NCBI GenBank assembly: GCA_003008705.1 | Contig: PDUO01000008.1 | Coordinates: 682,001 to 746,000 of the forward strand | Length of the DNA: 64,000 nucleotides | Direction: 5' to 3' | From: Pezicula radicicola | Taxonomy: Eukaryota > Ascomycota > Leotiomycetes > Helotiales > Dermateaceae | In this document: piece by piece, positions 36,001 through 48,527 of the stretch | Position numbering within the stretch: the stretch's first letter is position 1 | Layout of the letters: the number at the start of each line of letters is the position of its first letter | Made by a program: the position numbers and the translations under genes | Notes under the pieces: model-generated | Database searches by the model: none | The model's input: only the letters and a program-made list of their open reading frames with translations | Told to the model about the DNA's origin: nothing

Positions 36001-37524
36001 CTTGCAGAGTTCGTGCAGGGCACTTGCATCACACGACGATGGCTGCAGAAAGTAGTGGATGGTTCGCGTACTTCATTTGGGTTACTGCTTAACTCTCTTT
36101 GGCTAAGTATTGCTTTGTCGCTCTTCCCAGTGGTTGCCGTCTCGAAAGTTTCTCGGCTTGGTGTGGTAAGACGGAATCTCGGTGACAATGGAGATGCAAG
36201 ACGCTGGTCATCTCTGCCGGTAGTTAGGTGTACAGGTCTGGCCATTGTGAAGATAAAAGAAACAGGCCAAGGTGACCCTCAATTGAGTGTTTAGAAAAGA
36301 TGCTATTCGTTGATAGCTATGTCGCAATTGAGGGGTCGGTGAACGCAATACGATTTTCCAGGTACAATGTCGCTTTTGACGGAGGTTCCTGGCCGTTGAT
36401 AATTAAATTCTTGATTTTGGTGGGCGAGGAGGCTGAAAAGAGAGACAAAATAAAATTCGTCCATTGTCCTGCGTTTTGTTCATCTCAAGTATTTTTGTCG
36501 TCCAGCCTCCCTATCCTTGGCGTGTCGATTCTGGTTTCAGGAATTGAAGATCTAGATCCGAGAACAGTTCACTCTAAAACACTTCCAAGACTATACGGTG
36601 GGTTCGCTATGAAATATCCACTTGTGATTGCGCACAGTTTTGTTTGTGATGGCAAACTGGAAACAAAAGGAGAAAATCCGATCTCGCAAACAGATAGCCT
36701 TTGAGATTGTGTTGAAAAGACGTTTTGCAAGGCATTCCCTACTCTACCCCGGTGCGCAAGCGAGGCGTCCCCTATTATATTCGCCTAGATATAAGACCAA
36801 CGCCACAAGTATTCTTAGACTAGAAAACATTGGGGCCCATTACATGAGTCATGCAACTTTTGAAATAGACCTGACTAGCAGCAAGTATCCCATCCATATT
36901 TTGTGACTCCAATAAATAACTTGGGCCGAATTCATACAGAAAGCATGTGACTTATGCACACCTCGTCAGTTGCTCCACCAGTCTGTCTCTAAGCCTCAGG
37001 TGACTGTAAAAAATGACAATGAAAAAGTCTCAGTCGAATCCGTGATTTTAGAAGGCCAATTTAGAATTTAGCTTGAATCAGGAACATTGCTGATTTGACC
37101 TGAGAGTTCAAAGAGGTATCCCAATTCGGAGACTAAGAACTTCAACAAAACAACCTTGTTCATCAACTTTGGTAGAACGCGAACTCCCCCACTCGGAAGA
37201 AGAGAGATTAAAACGACCACTCTTCACCGCTACACCGAAATGTAAAAACATTTTAATGTGTAAACTACGCGTCTACTAATAACAACAATCCACAATGATA
37301 TATGAGGCAGAGAAGGTTTTGAAAGGAAAACAATTTGTGAGTACAACAACTTCAGAGAAATGACTTATTGGTGGTTGGAGTGTCAACAATAAAGATTGCC
37401 ATGAATTCTTCTCAGCCGAACCCCAAAATTTCACTTCATCCACAAACATCAGTAAATCAACATTACTCACAGCATCAAACCGACTCTCTTCTCTCTACTA
37501 AGTAAAGAGAGAAAGAAACTCACA
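36001..37524. other. Gene-free stretch
   Basis: A 134-codon ATG frame at 36300-36704 has no family resemblance, so I do not call it. Otherwise nothing is seen beyond the likely promoters of the flanking genes. Confidence 0.45.
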
Positions 37525-38376
37525 ATGTTGGCAGGACCGGCAGCAGGACCATCACGCATCTCCGAACAGCACCAACAGCGGAAGCGAAGCGATTCAAGCG
37601 AGTCAAGTGGCAGTGAAGACTTGGAGAGACTTCGAAACTATGCAGACAGACTCTACAGAGTAAAGAAACTGATCTTGGTGGACAAGCAAGCCGCTAAAGT
37701 CTATTAGGAATACTTCTCCAAAGAAAATCAACCAGCTAGGCTTTACGAGTCCGACTTTGACTGGCTGAATAATGCTTATGACATCCTGGAAGACATCTAT
37801 GATAGTAAATACGAGAATCTAAAATACTTCTTCCAGAAAGCAATTGCACTAGAAATAGAGATAAGAGAAAAAGAAGACCAGCCTACCAAGAGATGGGACA
37901 CCATCGGTGAGTTCATAGCAGAAGCCCAATATCCATCACAGGGACTTCGACTAGAACTCCTAGACTACTACTTCGATAGGTGTGACAATTTTCCCTTCGG
38001 AGATCTTAACAACAACGCACAGGAGGACTTGACATGCCTTATATACTTGGAAGACCAAGACGTCTTTATGCAAGAACCAGAAGAGGGCTTATTCATAAAA
38101 TCTCAATGCTGTCAACGCATAATCCACAGAGAATACTTTGAGAACAACTATAACACCAATCGGGGAGCAAACTCATGCCCTAACTATCGAACCCAGCTTA
38201 CTATCGAGTTCCTGCTTGGTCCTCGGCTAGAGCCACCCCAGCGGTTCTTTGAGACTCCGTGGTGGATCAAGGGCCTTCCACGAGGGCACACCAAACACAA
38301 CCTTAGAGCTTCGTCCTTTAAAACAGCAGCAAACGGAGGAAAGGATGAAATGGCAATGGTGCCGTGGTTAAGGTGA
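37525..38376 (+). pseudogene. RING-like protein ORF broken by one TAG
   Basis: One frame is open from ATG 37525 to the stop at 38374-38376 (283 residues) except for TAG at 37705-37707. After it the frame continues immediately with EYFSKENQPARLYESDF, so no intron is needed, and the TAG is one transition from CAG (Gln). The N-terminus is Ser/Glu-rich and disordered; a helical middle follows. The C-terminal half carries a degenerate RING-like Cys/His pattern: CLIYLED, then CCQRIIHREYF, then CPNYR. RING proteins usually act as ubiquitin ligases, but several zinc ligands here are uncertain. It could be a null allele, a pseudogene or a readthrough case. Confidence 0.6.
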
Positions 38377-41300
38377 GTGTAAAATCCCTTTTGTTTTGTT
38401 GTGTTTCGTCTTGTTTTTATGTTAGGATTAGAAAAAGATTTTTTTCACCTTATATTTCAAGGGATCTGCTAATTTCAGGCCATTTTTCCTGTTAATTTCT
38501 ATGCCAGCACTACTGTATTAACCTCTGCTATCTAAACACTACTAAAATTGCTAGCAAATAGAAGCCTCGTTCCTTAATCAGGCTTGTAAAGGTTATTACT
38601 CAAATCAACTAAGTTACTAAATTTAAATAACTGAGTATCTATAGTTAGGTACATAACAGCGCCTACATTCTATAGAAACTTTTCTAGTTTCTATAGACTA
38701 GATGCTATAAAAGTAAAATAGGGGTAGAGTCTATCTTAACTAAAGGCAAGGTTATATCACATAATACTAGCATACAAAAAAATGGCCTAGAATTAACAGA
38801 CCTCCATTTCACCTCTTATCAGTTATCTACTATCTATACGTGAATACCTACAACCAAAACTTGATCTGATCTCATCTATATCTACAAGTTCATAAATGGC
38901 TCATACTCGGGAATTCTTACTGAGATATGCTAACTAGGTGAGATACAGAAAAAATGAATTAGGTAAGGTAACTCTTAAGGTAGCTAAGTTAAAAAAAATC
39001 TCAGCTACAGTAGCGGTCAGCTATATAAACTATTATCTCTTAACAATCAGCCCGCGTAAATTTGTTGCAAAGCTTCGTCATTCATTTAGTTGATATTCAT
39101 GGGATTTCACCTAAAAGAAGAACAAAACATAACCATGACGATAGGCCAAGAAGAGAGTCTATAGGATTTCGTCTCCAAAGTTTGTTAATAGAAGGTCGGA
39201 GAGAGTTATAGTCTTGACGCTTGAGTAGAAGCTGACAACACTTCAGCAGTAGCATCAAATTCTATCACCATATACGAGAAAGGAGCTAGATCTCTTCAGA
39301 AAATCCATTTAACCCTCAAATGAGAAGATGGAAAGGAATCAAGGGCTTATCAATTCCCGCTTCCTTGGGAGAGGGGTCTTTGGCTCTTATAAATTATGTT
39401 TGATTATAACTGACAACAGGGGCTAATATGACAATAATAAGAAAAGATCTATCCCTTTGTACGTCAAACGACTTCAACACGGGCCATTAGGACGTGCACC
39501 GCAAAACCCATATACTTTTTGGTGGTGAAATTCTCGGGGTATCGAATCTCTGTACAAAAAGCCGTTTAACGCACAAAGGGACAATACTTGCAAACTTTCA
39601 AGAATGCTGTGGACTTAAAAGTTTACATCTTTCTTATTTCCAAATACCATACCTATAGAGTCTATGCAGCAGCCAGTGTTAAAAACCTAGTATTCTCGAA
39701 AAGATTAGAGACAATAGATATTTAAAGCTATTGTAATAGTACAAGACCTTAGTTTTCTTTTATGAATATATTTTGTAATCTAATATCACTTACTAACTTA
39801 ATAGGTTACTTTTGGTGCTCTGCGCAGCGTATAAAGACTTGTGGTCTCCGCCTCTACTTGACTAAAAAGAATATATAGCGCAGTCAATCCCTACCTAAAA
39901 GTAGCTATTTAGCTTTCTTTGCTAGGACACGAGTATTCTAATTCTCCATAGAAGATGTTCTTATGAATTAGCACGCACTGCCTTGTGAGTTGAGATAGAT
40001 AAGGAGACTTGGAATTTTTGGCATATAGAAGATAACGAGTTTAGCATCTACATGTAATGATTATGCAACTTGAAGAGTATTGCAATTTAAACGTGCTTTC
40101 AAAAGTTGTTGTAATATCCTTAATCTTCTTAAGTTCAAATTTTCTTCTGTTTAATACACAAATAAACTGAATCTCGAATGCATTTTTGAATAATGTAGTG
40201 AAATTACACTAGTTTGCATCGTCGTAACTCGACTAGAGCTAGGAAAGCTTATAATGTAAGTACTTTGTATGACCTCCTAGTCTCTACGTCATCCTTAAAC
40301 TGTAACATCAGCTAATAAGGCTTAGTGGGTAACCAAACTCAATTTATATAGAATTTCTATAAGAATGGATTAAAAGCGATGTAAAATGTATCGTTAAAAC
40401 AAATTATTAAATCTAAAACAGAATAACATTTACGTAAACTATCATAAGAGAAGCCGAATACATTATAGTAGCTGTTTCCCACTCATTAGTCGAGTATAGA
40501 TCACAAGGCCATACTGTATTACTAGTCACAACAGAGGAATACTTTGCGATAAGCCTTAACCATTTGATTATAGGTTAGAACAAAAGCTAAACCCTGAAAT
40601 TTCCATGGAACGACACTACTAGTTGTAGAGCCAGAGGACGAACAGTCCGAGGCATATGCAAGTGGATTAGGCCTTATCATGACAAAGAGACTTCTAAAGA
40701 TGAATGGAAAGGCAGGATAAGAGGCGCAGATTATATGTAAAATATGCATATTATATTTTATTAGCTCACTTAAACACGTGTTGTTCTTCCTCTGGTTGTT
40801 AGCTGTAAGGGATCTGATTAAATCAAAATAAATAAAGGCTCTAAACGCCATAGTAGTTGATAGTCTCTAATTTAAGTTTATCCCAGAGGCCAATTTTTCA
40901 AGAACGTGTCTACAGGCTATATGCCGTCTTTCTGTCTTGTTTTAGACTTGTGTCAATTTCTGTTTATATGTGCTTTGATCAAGATCCTAGTTAAGTGAAT
41001 TGACCATTAGACCACTTCGCCTTGTCCCGAAGGACAGGTGTGGAATTCATTATTTGACTACATACACCCCTTTGGAGTCCGACCATAGAACAGTCCTCGA
41101 GGACTCACTAAAGCTAGTCAGGCCTATGAAAAGATCGCTGCCTTGGGAACTTCTTAACTGTGTTGGTGAAGCGTTTATTACTGGAATATTATCTTAAGTG
41201 TAAGTGGGAATTGCCTAGAGGCTTTAATACCAGCCCATCCAAAAGCAGTCACCCTTCCTGAGGACCAAGTAAGATAATTTCAGCATAAAGAACTAATGAA

Positions 41301-41938
41301 TTAAACTATGTACTACAAATTACATATTTAAACAACAAGTGAAAACTATGGTTTCAGTAAATCGAATAAAGCTAGGGAATTAGTATGCCTATCGTATATT
41401 CTGGCAAGAGTGAGATGGTTCATTCACATGCTGTTATTGAGAAAGTTTTGCTCAGAGGTTTTATCAATTAAGATAGAAATTGTGTGATTGGGTTCGCCTT
41501 CTATAAAATCCACTCGTCTTAGGTAGCCTACTTAAATCAAGTAAGTTGCTCAACTTAGCTAGGTAGAGAATTGTCACGTTAATTACCTACCGACACACGA
41601 ACAGATTGATGGGTAGTAAATCTGGAAGAATGTAATTTATATTCTTGACTAGGCAGATGTGCCGAATTAGTGTTGTACAAATTGCAGTGTCACATGACTG
41701 TGGCCAAGACAACTTAGTAAAAATAATCTGCGCCCAAAGATATTTATATTATCTATAGCCAGCATTAGTTTCCAAAGATGACAAAAACTAGAAGGAAAGG
41801 TTAGAACATACCTTGATTGGCTTCTGGCCAACTTGACATAGTAGATATCGAGATCCCGTGATAAATGTCAAGTGTTTCATCAAACGTGAACTGAACTTCT
41901 AGTTCATATCACCACGATACATGCTACCTCATAAACCC
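38377..41938. other. 3.5 kb AT-rich gene-free stretch
   Basis: No gene is supported on either strand. It contains copy 2 of the dispersed repeat (39449-39546) and AAGTAA/GGTAACT-rich pieces near 38590-38640, 38930-38990 and 41520-41570. A 109-codon minus-strand frame at 40522-40851 resembles nothing I know. It looks like an old, RIP-degraded repeat block. Confidence 0.55.
39449..39546 (+). repeat. Dispersed repeat, copy 2
   Basis: Aligns on the same strand with 4957-5056, with mostly transition differences. No ORF. Confidence 0.7.
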
Positions 41939-42436
41939 CTAAGCAACCCCGGGCTTAACAAGCCAAATCCCTTTAGGCCCATCATCACGATTCCCACTAA
42001 TCCTCACAAAAAGCGCCAAGACATTGAGGACCGTCAAAGTCGCATCCCCCACAGTGATCCAACCCCAGCCTTTCCCCAGATTCCTCCACCTCCCGGTCTC
42101 ACGGCCAATAGTGAAGTTCCAATAGGTTTCTGAACCATGGGCTACAGCGAGAACGAATAGAGCCATTACATCGAGTGGAATGTCTTTATGAAAAGTACCT
42201 GTTGAGAGGGCGGCGTTGGGGACGAATAATGCGAAGAGCCGGCAGTAGGCTAAGATTGCTGGTGCAAGGTTGACGTATCCCAAATTTTTGAGGAGGTCGT
42301 GATGCCTTTGGATGTTAAAACATTTACAGAAAGTGACTTTGAGCATGTTGAGGAAGAATTACCAATCATCGCCGCCCGGAGTAGACGCAGCATTCTTGGA
42401 GATGGAGCTCCGACGTCGAGAATAAGATGCCATCAT
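41939..42436 (-). CDS. Small multi-spanning membrane protein
   Basis: Two exons, 42436-42363 and 42305-41939, join with a 57 bp intron to give 146 residues. The N-terminal 25 residues are basic and Ser-rich (SYSRRRSS). Three hydrophobic segments follow: around APAILAYCRLFALFVPNAA, PLDVMALFVLAVAHG and ITVGDATLTVLNVLALFV. Conserved-looking residues include HGSETYWNF between segments two and three. I do not recognise a named family. The second start choice, an adjacent ATG at 42433, would change one residue. It is most likely an integral membrane protein of unknown function. Confidence 0.65.
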
Positions 42437-43792
42437 TAACTCAGTATGAAAAACAAAAGAATACCATGCTCTGAGATTTATTAGACGTGACTTATTAGGA
42501 TATTGAGGTTGTCGAACTTACCCTAGATGCCATAGCTACATGTGAGAGACAAGGGAAGATCAGCGAGGTACTTGTCGGTGACCTCACGTGTACACAGGGA
42601 TACATACCGCGTTTCCCAAATACAAAGCTTTCATCATGGTCAGACAAGTTACTGAAGACATCGTGACTACAGATACACAAGCAGAGGAACCTCCTGGGTG
42701 GCTTGAATGAGGGTGAGAAGCGTAGACAAAGGAGACAGCTTGACTTTCGGTGTTATTTGAGAACGGCAAAAGTTTTGAGTTGATTGGTTTTGATTGACGT
42801 TCGTTCCTTGGCTCGGTCCGCCTGTTTCCGACAAGCTACGAGCGTGGCTGTGACTGGTGGTTGTGGCGAGTGGTAGCCAATTATTATTGTGGGCATATGT
42901 CCAGGGCCAGACCTTACCTGTCGAGCCTGTCTCCTGAATTTTTGAATCATCTCTTCTCCTTTCAATCTCAACCATCTTCCATTCCACCAAGCATCTCCTC
43001 GCTTGAATAAATATTTATAAACAATTCAAGCGACGACCCGAGGCGACGGCTCTATTGATTGATCTGCTCGCTTGCGATCACGACATTGACGCTGTGCCTG
43101 CTTTGGCAGGTCAATACCATACTGCCAAGACTTGGGGGCGGGAGTCTTAGAGGCGGGTGTTAGCTCGAAGGATTTTGTATTTCCTGTCAACTATCATCTT
43201 CATCTTTCATCCTAATTACTATGGCTATGGGATTAACTTGCGAAAGAAGCAGTGCTCGAGATAATCCAAAGATCGCCGAGGAAAGTTCATTTCGCCGAGG
43301 TTAGAGATTGCGCCCACAATAAACAACTGCAGATCCTGACGCAAGGGCGGGTCGTTGCTTCACAACATGAGTAGCTGACCAAAAGAAGGGTGAATGGTTT
43401 GAGGTGGCTTTTCACAAGCATGGAACGGAAGAATATGAAGAGCATGGTTGATGTCCTAGAAGGGAAAATATTGGGGGAACTCTGCTCGCGCTTTATATAC
43501 GATATGGAAGATACGTTTCACACTTTTCTTCACGATTTAAGGTTGGGCCGGTTGCATCGTTTCGGTCTTGAGAGCTAACAGACTTTCGAGACTAAGTATG
43601 AAAGCAGAGAATTGATAGTTCAAGGCTATTTATGTTTATCAGTAAGGGATCAAGGGATAAGGTATGTACTTGGCCTTTATTTGTTCTTCTCTTCGGGAAT
43701 GACCAAGGGAGAGAAGTCTCTCCAACGCCATATTCACCACGACCCCCTCTCCCCCCATCCTCAATTCAAATTCCCCGATTTTCACTTTGAAA
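42437..43792. other. Spacer between divergent genes
   Basis: Holds the promoters of the membrane protein (minus) and the O-fucosyltransferase-like gene (plus). Several short frames occur on both strands; none has family resemblance. Confidence 0.45.
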
Positions 43793-45436
43793 ATGAGTGT
43801 TCCAGTGCGTTCACCACCATTCAAACTTGCAGTCGGAATCATAATTGTCTTTATTACCCTTTACTACGTTTCCCACGGGTCTGGGAAAGTGGGGAGATCC
43901 AAGCATCTAGACATCATATACAACCATGCCGACGATTTCTACGACCGGATGATGTACGGAGAGAAGGCTTCTTTCATTGGTGATGCCCTCGAGACTGAGA
44001 TTGATGGTTATTTCAACTACACTGCCATCAGAAAGGTCTGCGACAGCAAGAAATGGACCGAGGGAGTCATTTTCGAGTGTGTACCTGCGAAAGGTGACGT
44101 GGGAAGAGTTAGAAATGTGATCCTGAACTGTGTGAGATATGCGATTGAAGCAGGCGGTATGTAGCACACACAGTCATCATTACACGCCTCGCGGCTTGAA
44201 ACAAGAAACTGACTACCCAAGCTTCTTTCATTATCCCAAAAATCATTGCCAAAGGAATCGTGCCGGACCACCCAGAGAGGGAGAAGGAAACTGACTTCTC
44301 ATACTTTTTCGATATATCGCATTTCGTGAGCTCGTATGTCGCTCAATACTTTATTGTCAAGAGATTTTCGTGTTAATATCTAATCGATTTTAGCATGACA
44401 ATCGCATGTCCCCAAATGCAAATCTACCGCTCATTGTAAGTCACAAGTCCACGCAACAGAATTTCCCTTCTGTGGTTAATCATTTGTCCCTCTTATGTTA
44501 TATCCAAGAACATCCTCAGCTATGTAGAACAAGTGAACTAATATTGAGTCTTTTATTTATAGAGACTCTCTCTGGGACAAACCATCCGTTGCTATACCCC
44601 TCGATCTCTCCCCCGGATCACTCTCCGAGACATTCATCCACGGTACAGTCATTGGGAACCCCCAATCTTGGTCTAAAAACTTCAAGAACTGGTTCAACGG
44701 GTCCACATCGCTACCTGTGAGCGCCACACTCCCATCACGCGTTACACTTCACGACACGCTCCTTCAATTTCCCATTTCATATGACAGTGGAGAATTCTCT
44801 GCCAATTTCGGAAGGATACTGAGATTCAGGGAGGATGCGAGAAGGTTGGCTGCTACAGTATTATATGCTTTGAATGAGAAATACAAGCTGGGTCTCGATG
44901 CTGATGTGGGGATCATGCCGAATAAATTCTATGGCGCACATTTACAAAATGCGGATACTAAGGAAGAAAAGGCCGCTTGGACACCAACCTCTATCCAGTC
45001 TCAGACCTACATCTTAGATGCACATGGCAAGAAGCTTTCCCTCGTCTATCTCTCAGCACTTTCCTCAGCCGATGTCGCCGAGTTCAACAACCTGGCCTTA
45101 TCTCCACAATATAACCTCACCACCGAAACCTCTTTCTCACTCCTGTCGGGAAACAAGGACTTCACAGCAGAGACAGCGCAGTTGAAAACATTGACGTGGC
45201 ATCAATTACAATTAGTGGATTTCGAAGTGTTGCTGAAAAGTACTGCTTTTGGAGGAACAAAGGAAAGTGCATTTGCTTGGAGCGTGGCTATGAGGAGGCA
45301 TGTTGTTTTGGCGGGTGGCACAGCACGGTTATTAGGGGCGGATCAAGGGACAATTCAGACGTTCAGGGATGGTCTGAGTACGATTTTTGGGAATCCGGGG
45401 GAGAGTAAGGAGATGGCGGCAAGCATTTGGCCTTGA
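43793..45436 (+). CDS. Type II membrane protein, O-fucosyltransferase-like
   Basis: Four exons join in frame: 43793-44156, 44222-44333, 44394-44435 and 44563-45436, giving 463 residues. A short cytosolic tail is followed by a single helix (residues about 11-28, KLAVGIIIVFITLYYVSH), so a Golgi type II topology is likely. The catalytic-type region begins with GVIFECVPAKGDVGRVRNVI, then AIEAGASFIIPKI, FSYFFDISHF and CPQMQIY. This resembles the fungal GDP-fucose O-fucosyltransferase-like group, in which the Arg-containing segment helps bind the nucleotide sugar. FGRILRFREDARRLA in the C-terminal half is also typical. The donor sugar and acceptor are not known for these fungal proteins. Confidence 0.75.
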
Positions 45437-45698
45437 TTGGTTGGGATGTTCTGGAATTTATGGACACTATGGAGTTGAATATACACTCATTTGAGTCAAT
45501 TACACTAAGTTATTCAGGGCTATGATATTATGAAACTGGGTTTACTGTAATAAGTGTTTGGGTGGCAGCATCACATTGCAAACGTGTACAACTAGTAAAA
45601 GATTTACCTACCTCGACAAAGGAACGAACTAAAAAAAAAACAAGGGGGGTTCGACCCGCGAATTAACTTACCTCTCTCACTTACCTTAGATAACAAGT

Positions 45699-47162
45699 TC
45701 AAAAATCTCGATAATGAAGCCCAGGATGAGGCCCAGGGTTAGAGCCAGGGTCAGAGCCAGAGCTAGACCAAGTCCCCCTAGTCGCAGCATCACTTGGCTG
45801 ACTCTCATCATCCTCCTCAGCCGAAACAACCAACCTCTCTAACCCTCGTCCTCTATAAAACTCTGCCGCCCTCCCTAACCCCAACCATCTCAACAAATCC
45901 ACCACTGTAAACCTCTCCTGGGCAATTTCCCTCTCCGCCTCCACACCCTCCCCTTCCCCATCCACATCCATAACCGATTCCAAATTAGCAACCTCTAACA
46001 ACCTAGCCATCTGAACAGGATCAAGTACAGCTTTCCGGCAAAACTGTACAATACCAGCAACGACTCGAATCCAATTAACAACCCTCTCCTCATCGAAAGT
46101 CCCCTCATGTTGTCTAAACTCAACCGTATTCTTAGCCTCGAAAGCCCCAGCCGCGCCACGATCCCAACAGTGTTGATAAATCCCCTCAAAATTATACGCC
46201 ATATATCTACACCTCAAGCCCGCCTGTCCCGCATCAATAACGTCAGTAGATCTCTTGCACTCAGATAAGAAATACTGAACTCCTTCCGCAACATCCGGTT
46301 TCCTCTTTTCATCCTCTTCAAAGTGGTATGTGAATTTAGAAGAAGACCTCATATTCTGAGCAAATCCTTCTACTTGTCGATTCGCTGGATGTATCGTCTT
46401 GAGTTGAGGTTCGAAAGTCCAGAAAAAAGCATGTAGATTCTTTAATAGAGGAAAGGAAAACTTCTCGGTTTTTCCAAGACCGATGTGGATATGTAATCCA
46501 GTACTCTTATTAACATTTACACAAAACGTCTGAGTCATAACTCGACAAAACTTCCTAATATGCAACAATGAATCTTCCGAATAATAGAAAGCTGGAGATT
46601 TTATTTCCATGGCGTAGTTTTTCCAATTCTTGGCTTCTTTTCTTGAGAGGGGTGAGAGGGTGGGTGCTTGTACTGAATAATCTTCGGATATTACCCAGGT
46701 GTCTAGTGAGGCGTTGAAGGACCACGGTGATTTTAGATTCACGGGGAAACCGGTTGTGTGCAGGATTTCGGCTATGCGGTGTTGGGTTGCTTGGAGTCCG
46801 AAGGTATCTATGTAGTTGTAGGTTCGTTCGTGTCCTTCTCCATCTAAGGAGGGTGTTTCTTCGGTTAGATTAGAAGGTTGGGAGTCATTGTTGTTTTCTG
46901 GGATTGGCTCTTCTGGAGCTTCGAAGAAGGGTTCTTCTGGCTCTGCTTCTTTTTGAGCGCAGGGTGAGTTGTCGTGGTGATCTTCTGAGGTGGATTGTTC
47001 TTCGTTTTGGATTGGTTGTCCATCTTGGGTAGAAGGAGGAGGAGGTGTAGGGATATAGACTATTCGGCTGGTGTAGAATGGGTCGTTAGGGATAAATTGG
47101 GGGTCTTTGACTAGGCTGAGTATGAATTCGAATTCTACTCCAAAGGTTAGTGCTGTGGCCAT
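45699..47162 (-). CDS. Putative amidoligase family protein
   Basis: A single exon of 487 residues. The N-terminus has the amidoligase signature FGVEFEF (residues 7-13), a Glu-rich metal/ATP-binding strand of the carboxylate-amine-ligase (COOH-NH2 ligase) fold. Further motifs are WSFNASLDTWVISEDYSVQ, AMEIKSPAF, STGLHIHIGLG and NTVEFRQHEGTFD, all in the expected order. An acidic, Pro/Gln-rich insertion separates the first strand from the rest (about residues 30-110), and the C-terminus is Ser/Pro-rich. Bacterial relatives form amide bonds in cell-wall-like or peptide substrates; fungal paralogues are common but their substrates are unknown. No targeting signal is seen. Confidence 0.85.
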   Translation of the reverse strand: MATALTFGVEFEFILSLVKDPQFIPNDPFYTSRIVYIPTPPPPSTQDGQPIQNEEQSTSEDHHDNSPCAQKEAEPEEPFFEAPEEPIPENNNDSQPSNLTEETPSLDGEGHERTYNYIDTFGLQATQHRIAEILHTTGFPVNLKSPWSFNASLDTWVISEDYSVQAPTLSPLSRKEAKNWKNYAMEIKSPAFYYSEDSLLHIRKFCRVMTQTFCVNVNKSTGLHIHIGLGKTEKFSFPLLKNLHAFFWTFEPQLKTIHPANRQVEGFAQNMRSSSKFTYHFEEDEKRKPDVAEGVQYFLSECKRSTDVIDAGQAGLRCRYMAYNFEGIYQHCWDRGAAGAFEAKNTVEFRQHEGTFDEERVVNWIRVVAGIVQFCRKAVLDPVQMARLLEVANLESVMDVDGEGEGVEAEREIAQERFTVVDLLRWLGLGRAAEFYRGRGLERLVVSAEEDDESQPSDAATRGTWSSSGSDPGSNPGPHPGLHYRDF

Positions 47163-47630
47163 GTTGGTTGTGGTGCTTTACTGATATGAGAATGTTTGGA
47201 TACCACTTGCCCTAGCTTTGTGAGTGGTGATGAGTCGTTGGTTGTGTTGGTTCGTATTTTGAGAGTTGCAAAGATTCTAGCTGAGACGTTGAGACCATGT
47301 ATAATGACATTGTTCTTTGTTTCTTAATGATACCATGTTAATTCTTCAATTCACAATGAATAAAGGAGAAGAACTTCTTCCTTAACAACACAAAGGACGA
47401 TTGAAAGGAACAAATTTTGAACAAAGCTGCTTACTAGTAACAAAGGCATTGTTTCGTTATCAAGACAAAAATCCCTTTAACAATAGACAAGGAAACTTGC
47501 AAAAGAAAACAATAACCAAGCACTTTCATATGTATACAAAATGCCACAGAATCTAGCCCTCTCACTAGCAGAAACTCTAAAGCCTAAATTCATACACAGA
47601 TATTAACTTTTATCTTAACAGAAACACAAA
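47163..47630. promoter_or_regulatory. Divergent promoter region
   Basis: The 468 bp between the minus-strand amidoligase start and the plus-strand gene at 47631 contain no ORF and must hold both promoters. No specific site was identified. Confidence 0.45.
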
Positions 47631-48527
47631 ATGTCCTTCCCACTGTCTCAGGCCCACCACACCTGCGGTCTTCGAGCCCCTCCTAGACCACCGCTCCATA
47701 ACAGACGTCTCTACAAAAAGCAGTATCATCAGCACCATCCCAATCCCCCAAATTCAAATCTCATTCCCCTAAATCTCAAAATCTCTAATCTTAGCAACAC
47801 ACAGAACATCACCTCGGAGTCTTCCCACCACCTCTACGCCTCCAAACATCACAAACCCCAAAAATCAAAACCCCATCCCCATAGCCACACCTTCTCAAAC
47901 ACAACAAAAGAGCCCTGTCCCGGCTGTCTCTACATACAAACCCTGAAATCAAACCGTCGATTCTTCGAATGGCTAGACGTAGACAGTCTACTAACCTCCC
48001 AAACCAATAACAGCGATCCAAACTCCAAACAAAAATCCTTGGAAGATCACGACGACGAGAAACTTGCTCTACAGACGAAATCGGGTTGGTATAGATGCGA
48101 TTATCATATCTTTATCTTTGAACCTCATTCCCCGAATATGGAATGTAAGTGTTATTGGTGTTCTTCGTATTTTAAGGGGTATCTCGGATTGGAGGAGCAT
48201 GATGAGAATCGTTGGTGTTTTTGTGGGGAGTGTGAGCGGGCTAGGAGACGGAGGGAGGAGAGGGTAAAAGATGAGAGATTTGAGAGGGAGAGGATGGAGA
48301 GGATGGGGGGTTTGAAAAAGTGGGTGATGTCGGTAGACACCGCTGTGACAGAATCGGGGAAGGGGGAGTCGAAGGTAAGTGTTGATGACGATGAGAATGG
48401 CGTTGTTACGCTGGAGGAGAATGAGGTTAAGGCTATTAAGGAGTCGTTCTTTAGGGAGGTTAGAATGGCTTTGAGGAGTCCTAATTGGCAGGGATTCGAG
48501 GAGGATTCTGACGACGAAGAATCGTAG
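47631..48527 (+). CDS. Uncharacterised Cys/His-containing protein
   Basis: A single exon of 298 residues that I do not recognise. The N-terminal 90 residues are rich in Pro, His, Asn, Ser and Lys and look disordered. A CPGCLYIQ motif lies near residue 98. A Cys-rich segment, MECKCYWCSSYFKGYLGLEE then CFCGECERARRRREE, sits near residues 168-210 and could bind zinc. It is followed by a long basic/acidic helix likely to form a coiled coil. Base use shifts from C-rich in the first half to G-rich in the second. Nuclear or cytosolic location is plausible. Confidence 0.65.
   Translation: MSFPLSQAHHTCGLRAPPRPPLHNRRLYKKQYHQHHPNPPNSNLIPLNLKISNLSNTQNITSESSHHLYASKHHKPQKSKPHPHSHTFSNTTKEPCPGCLYIQTLKSNRRFFEWLDVDSLLTSQTNNSDPNSKQKSLEDHDDEKLALQTKSGWYRCDYHIFIFEPHSPNMECKCYWCSSYFKGYLGLEEHDENRWCFCGECERARRRREERVKDERFERERMERMGGLKKWVMSVDTAVTESGKGESKVSVDDDENGVVTLEENEVKAIKESFFREVRMALRSPNWQGFEEDSDDEES

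Noticed and set aside
36300..36704. 134-codon ATG frame
   Set aside because: No recognisable motif or domain and no splice partners; looks like chance.
40522..40851. 109-codon minus-strand frame in the AT-rich block
   Set aside because: AT-driven composition and no family; more likely degraded repeat.
42495..42990. Overlapping minus-strand frames of 60-107 codons
   Set aside because: Mutually overlapping in different frames, no motifs, and they occupy a promoter region.
45640..45665. GGGTTCGACCC resembling a tRNA T-arm
   Set aside because: No acceptor stem, D-arm or anticodon arm can be folded upstream.
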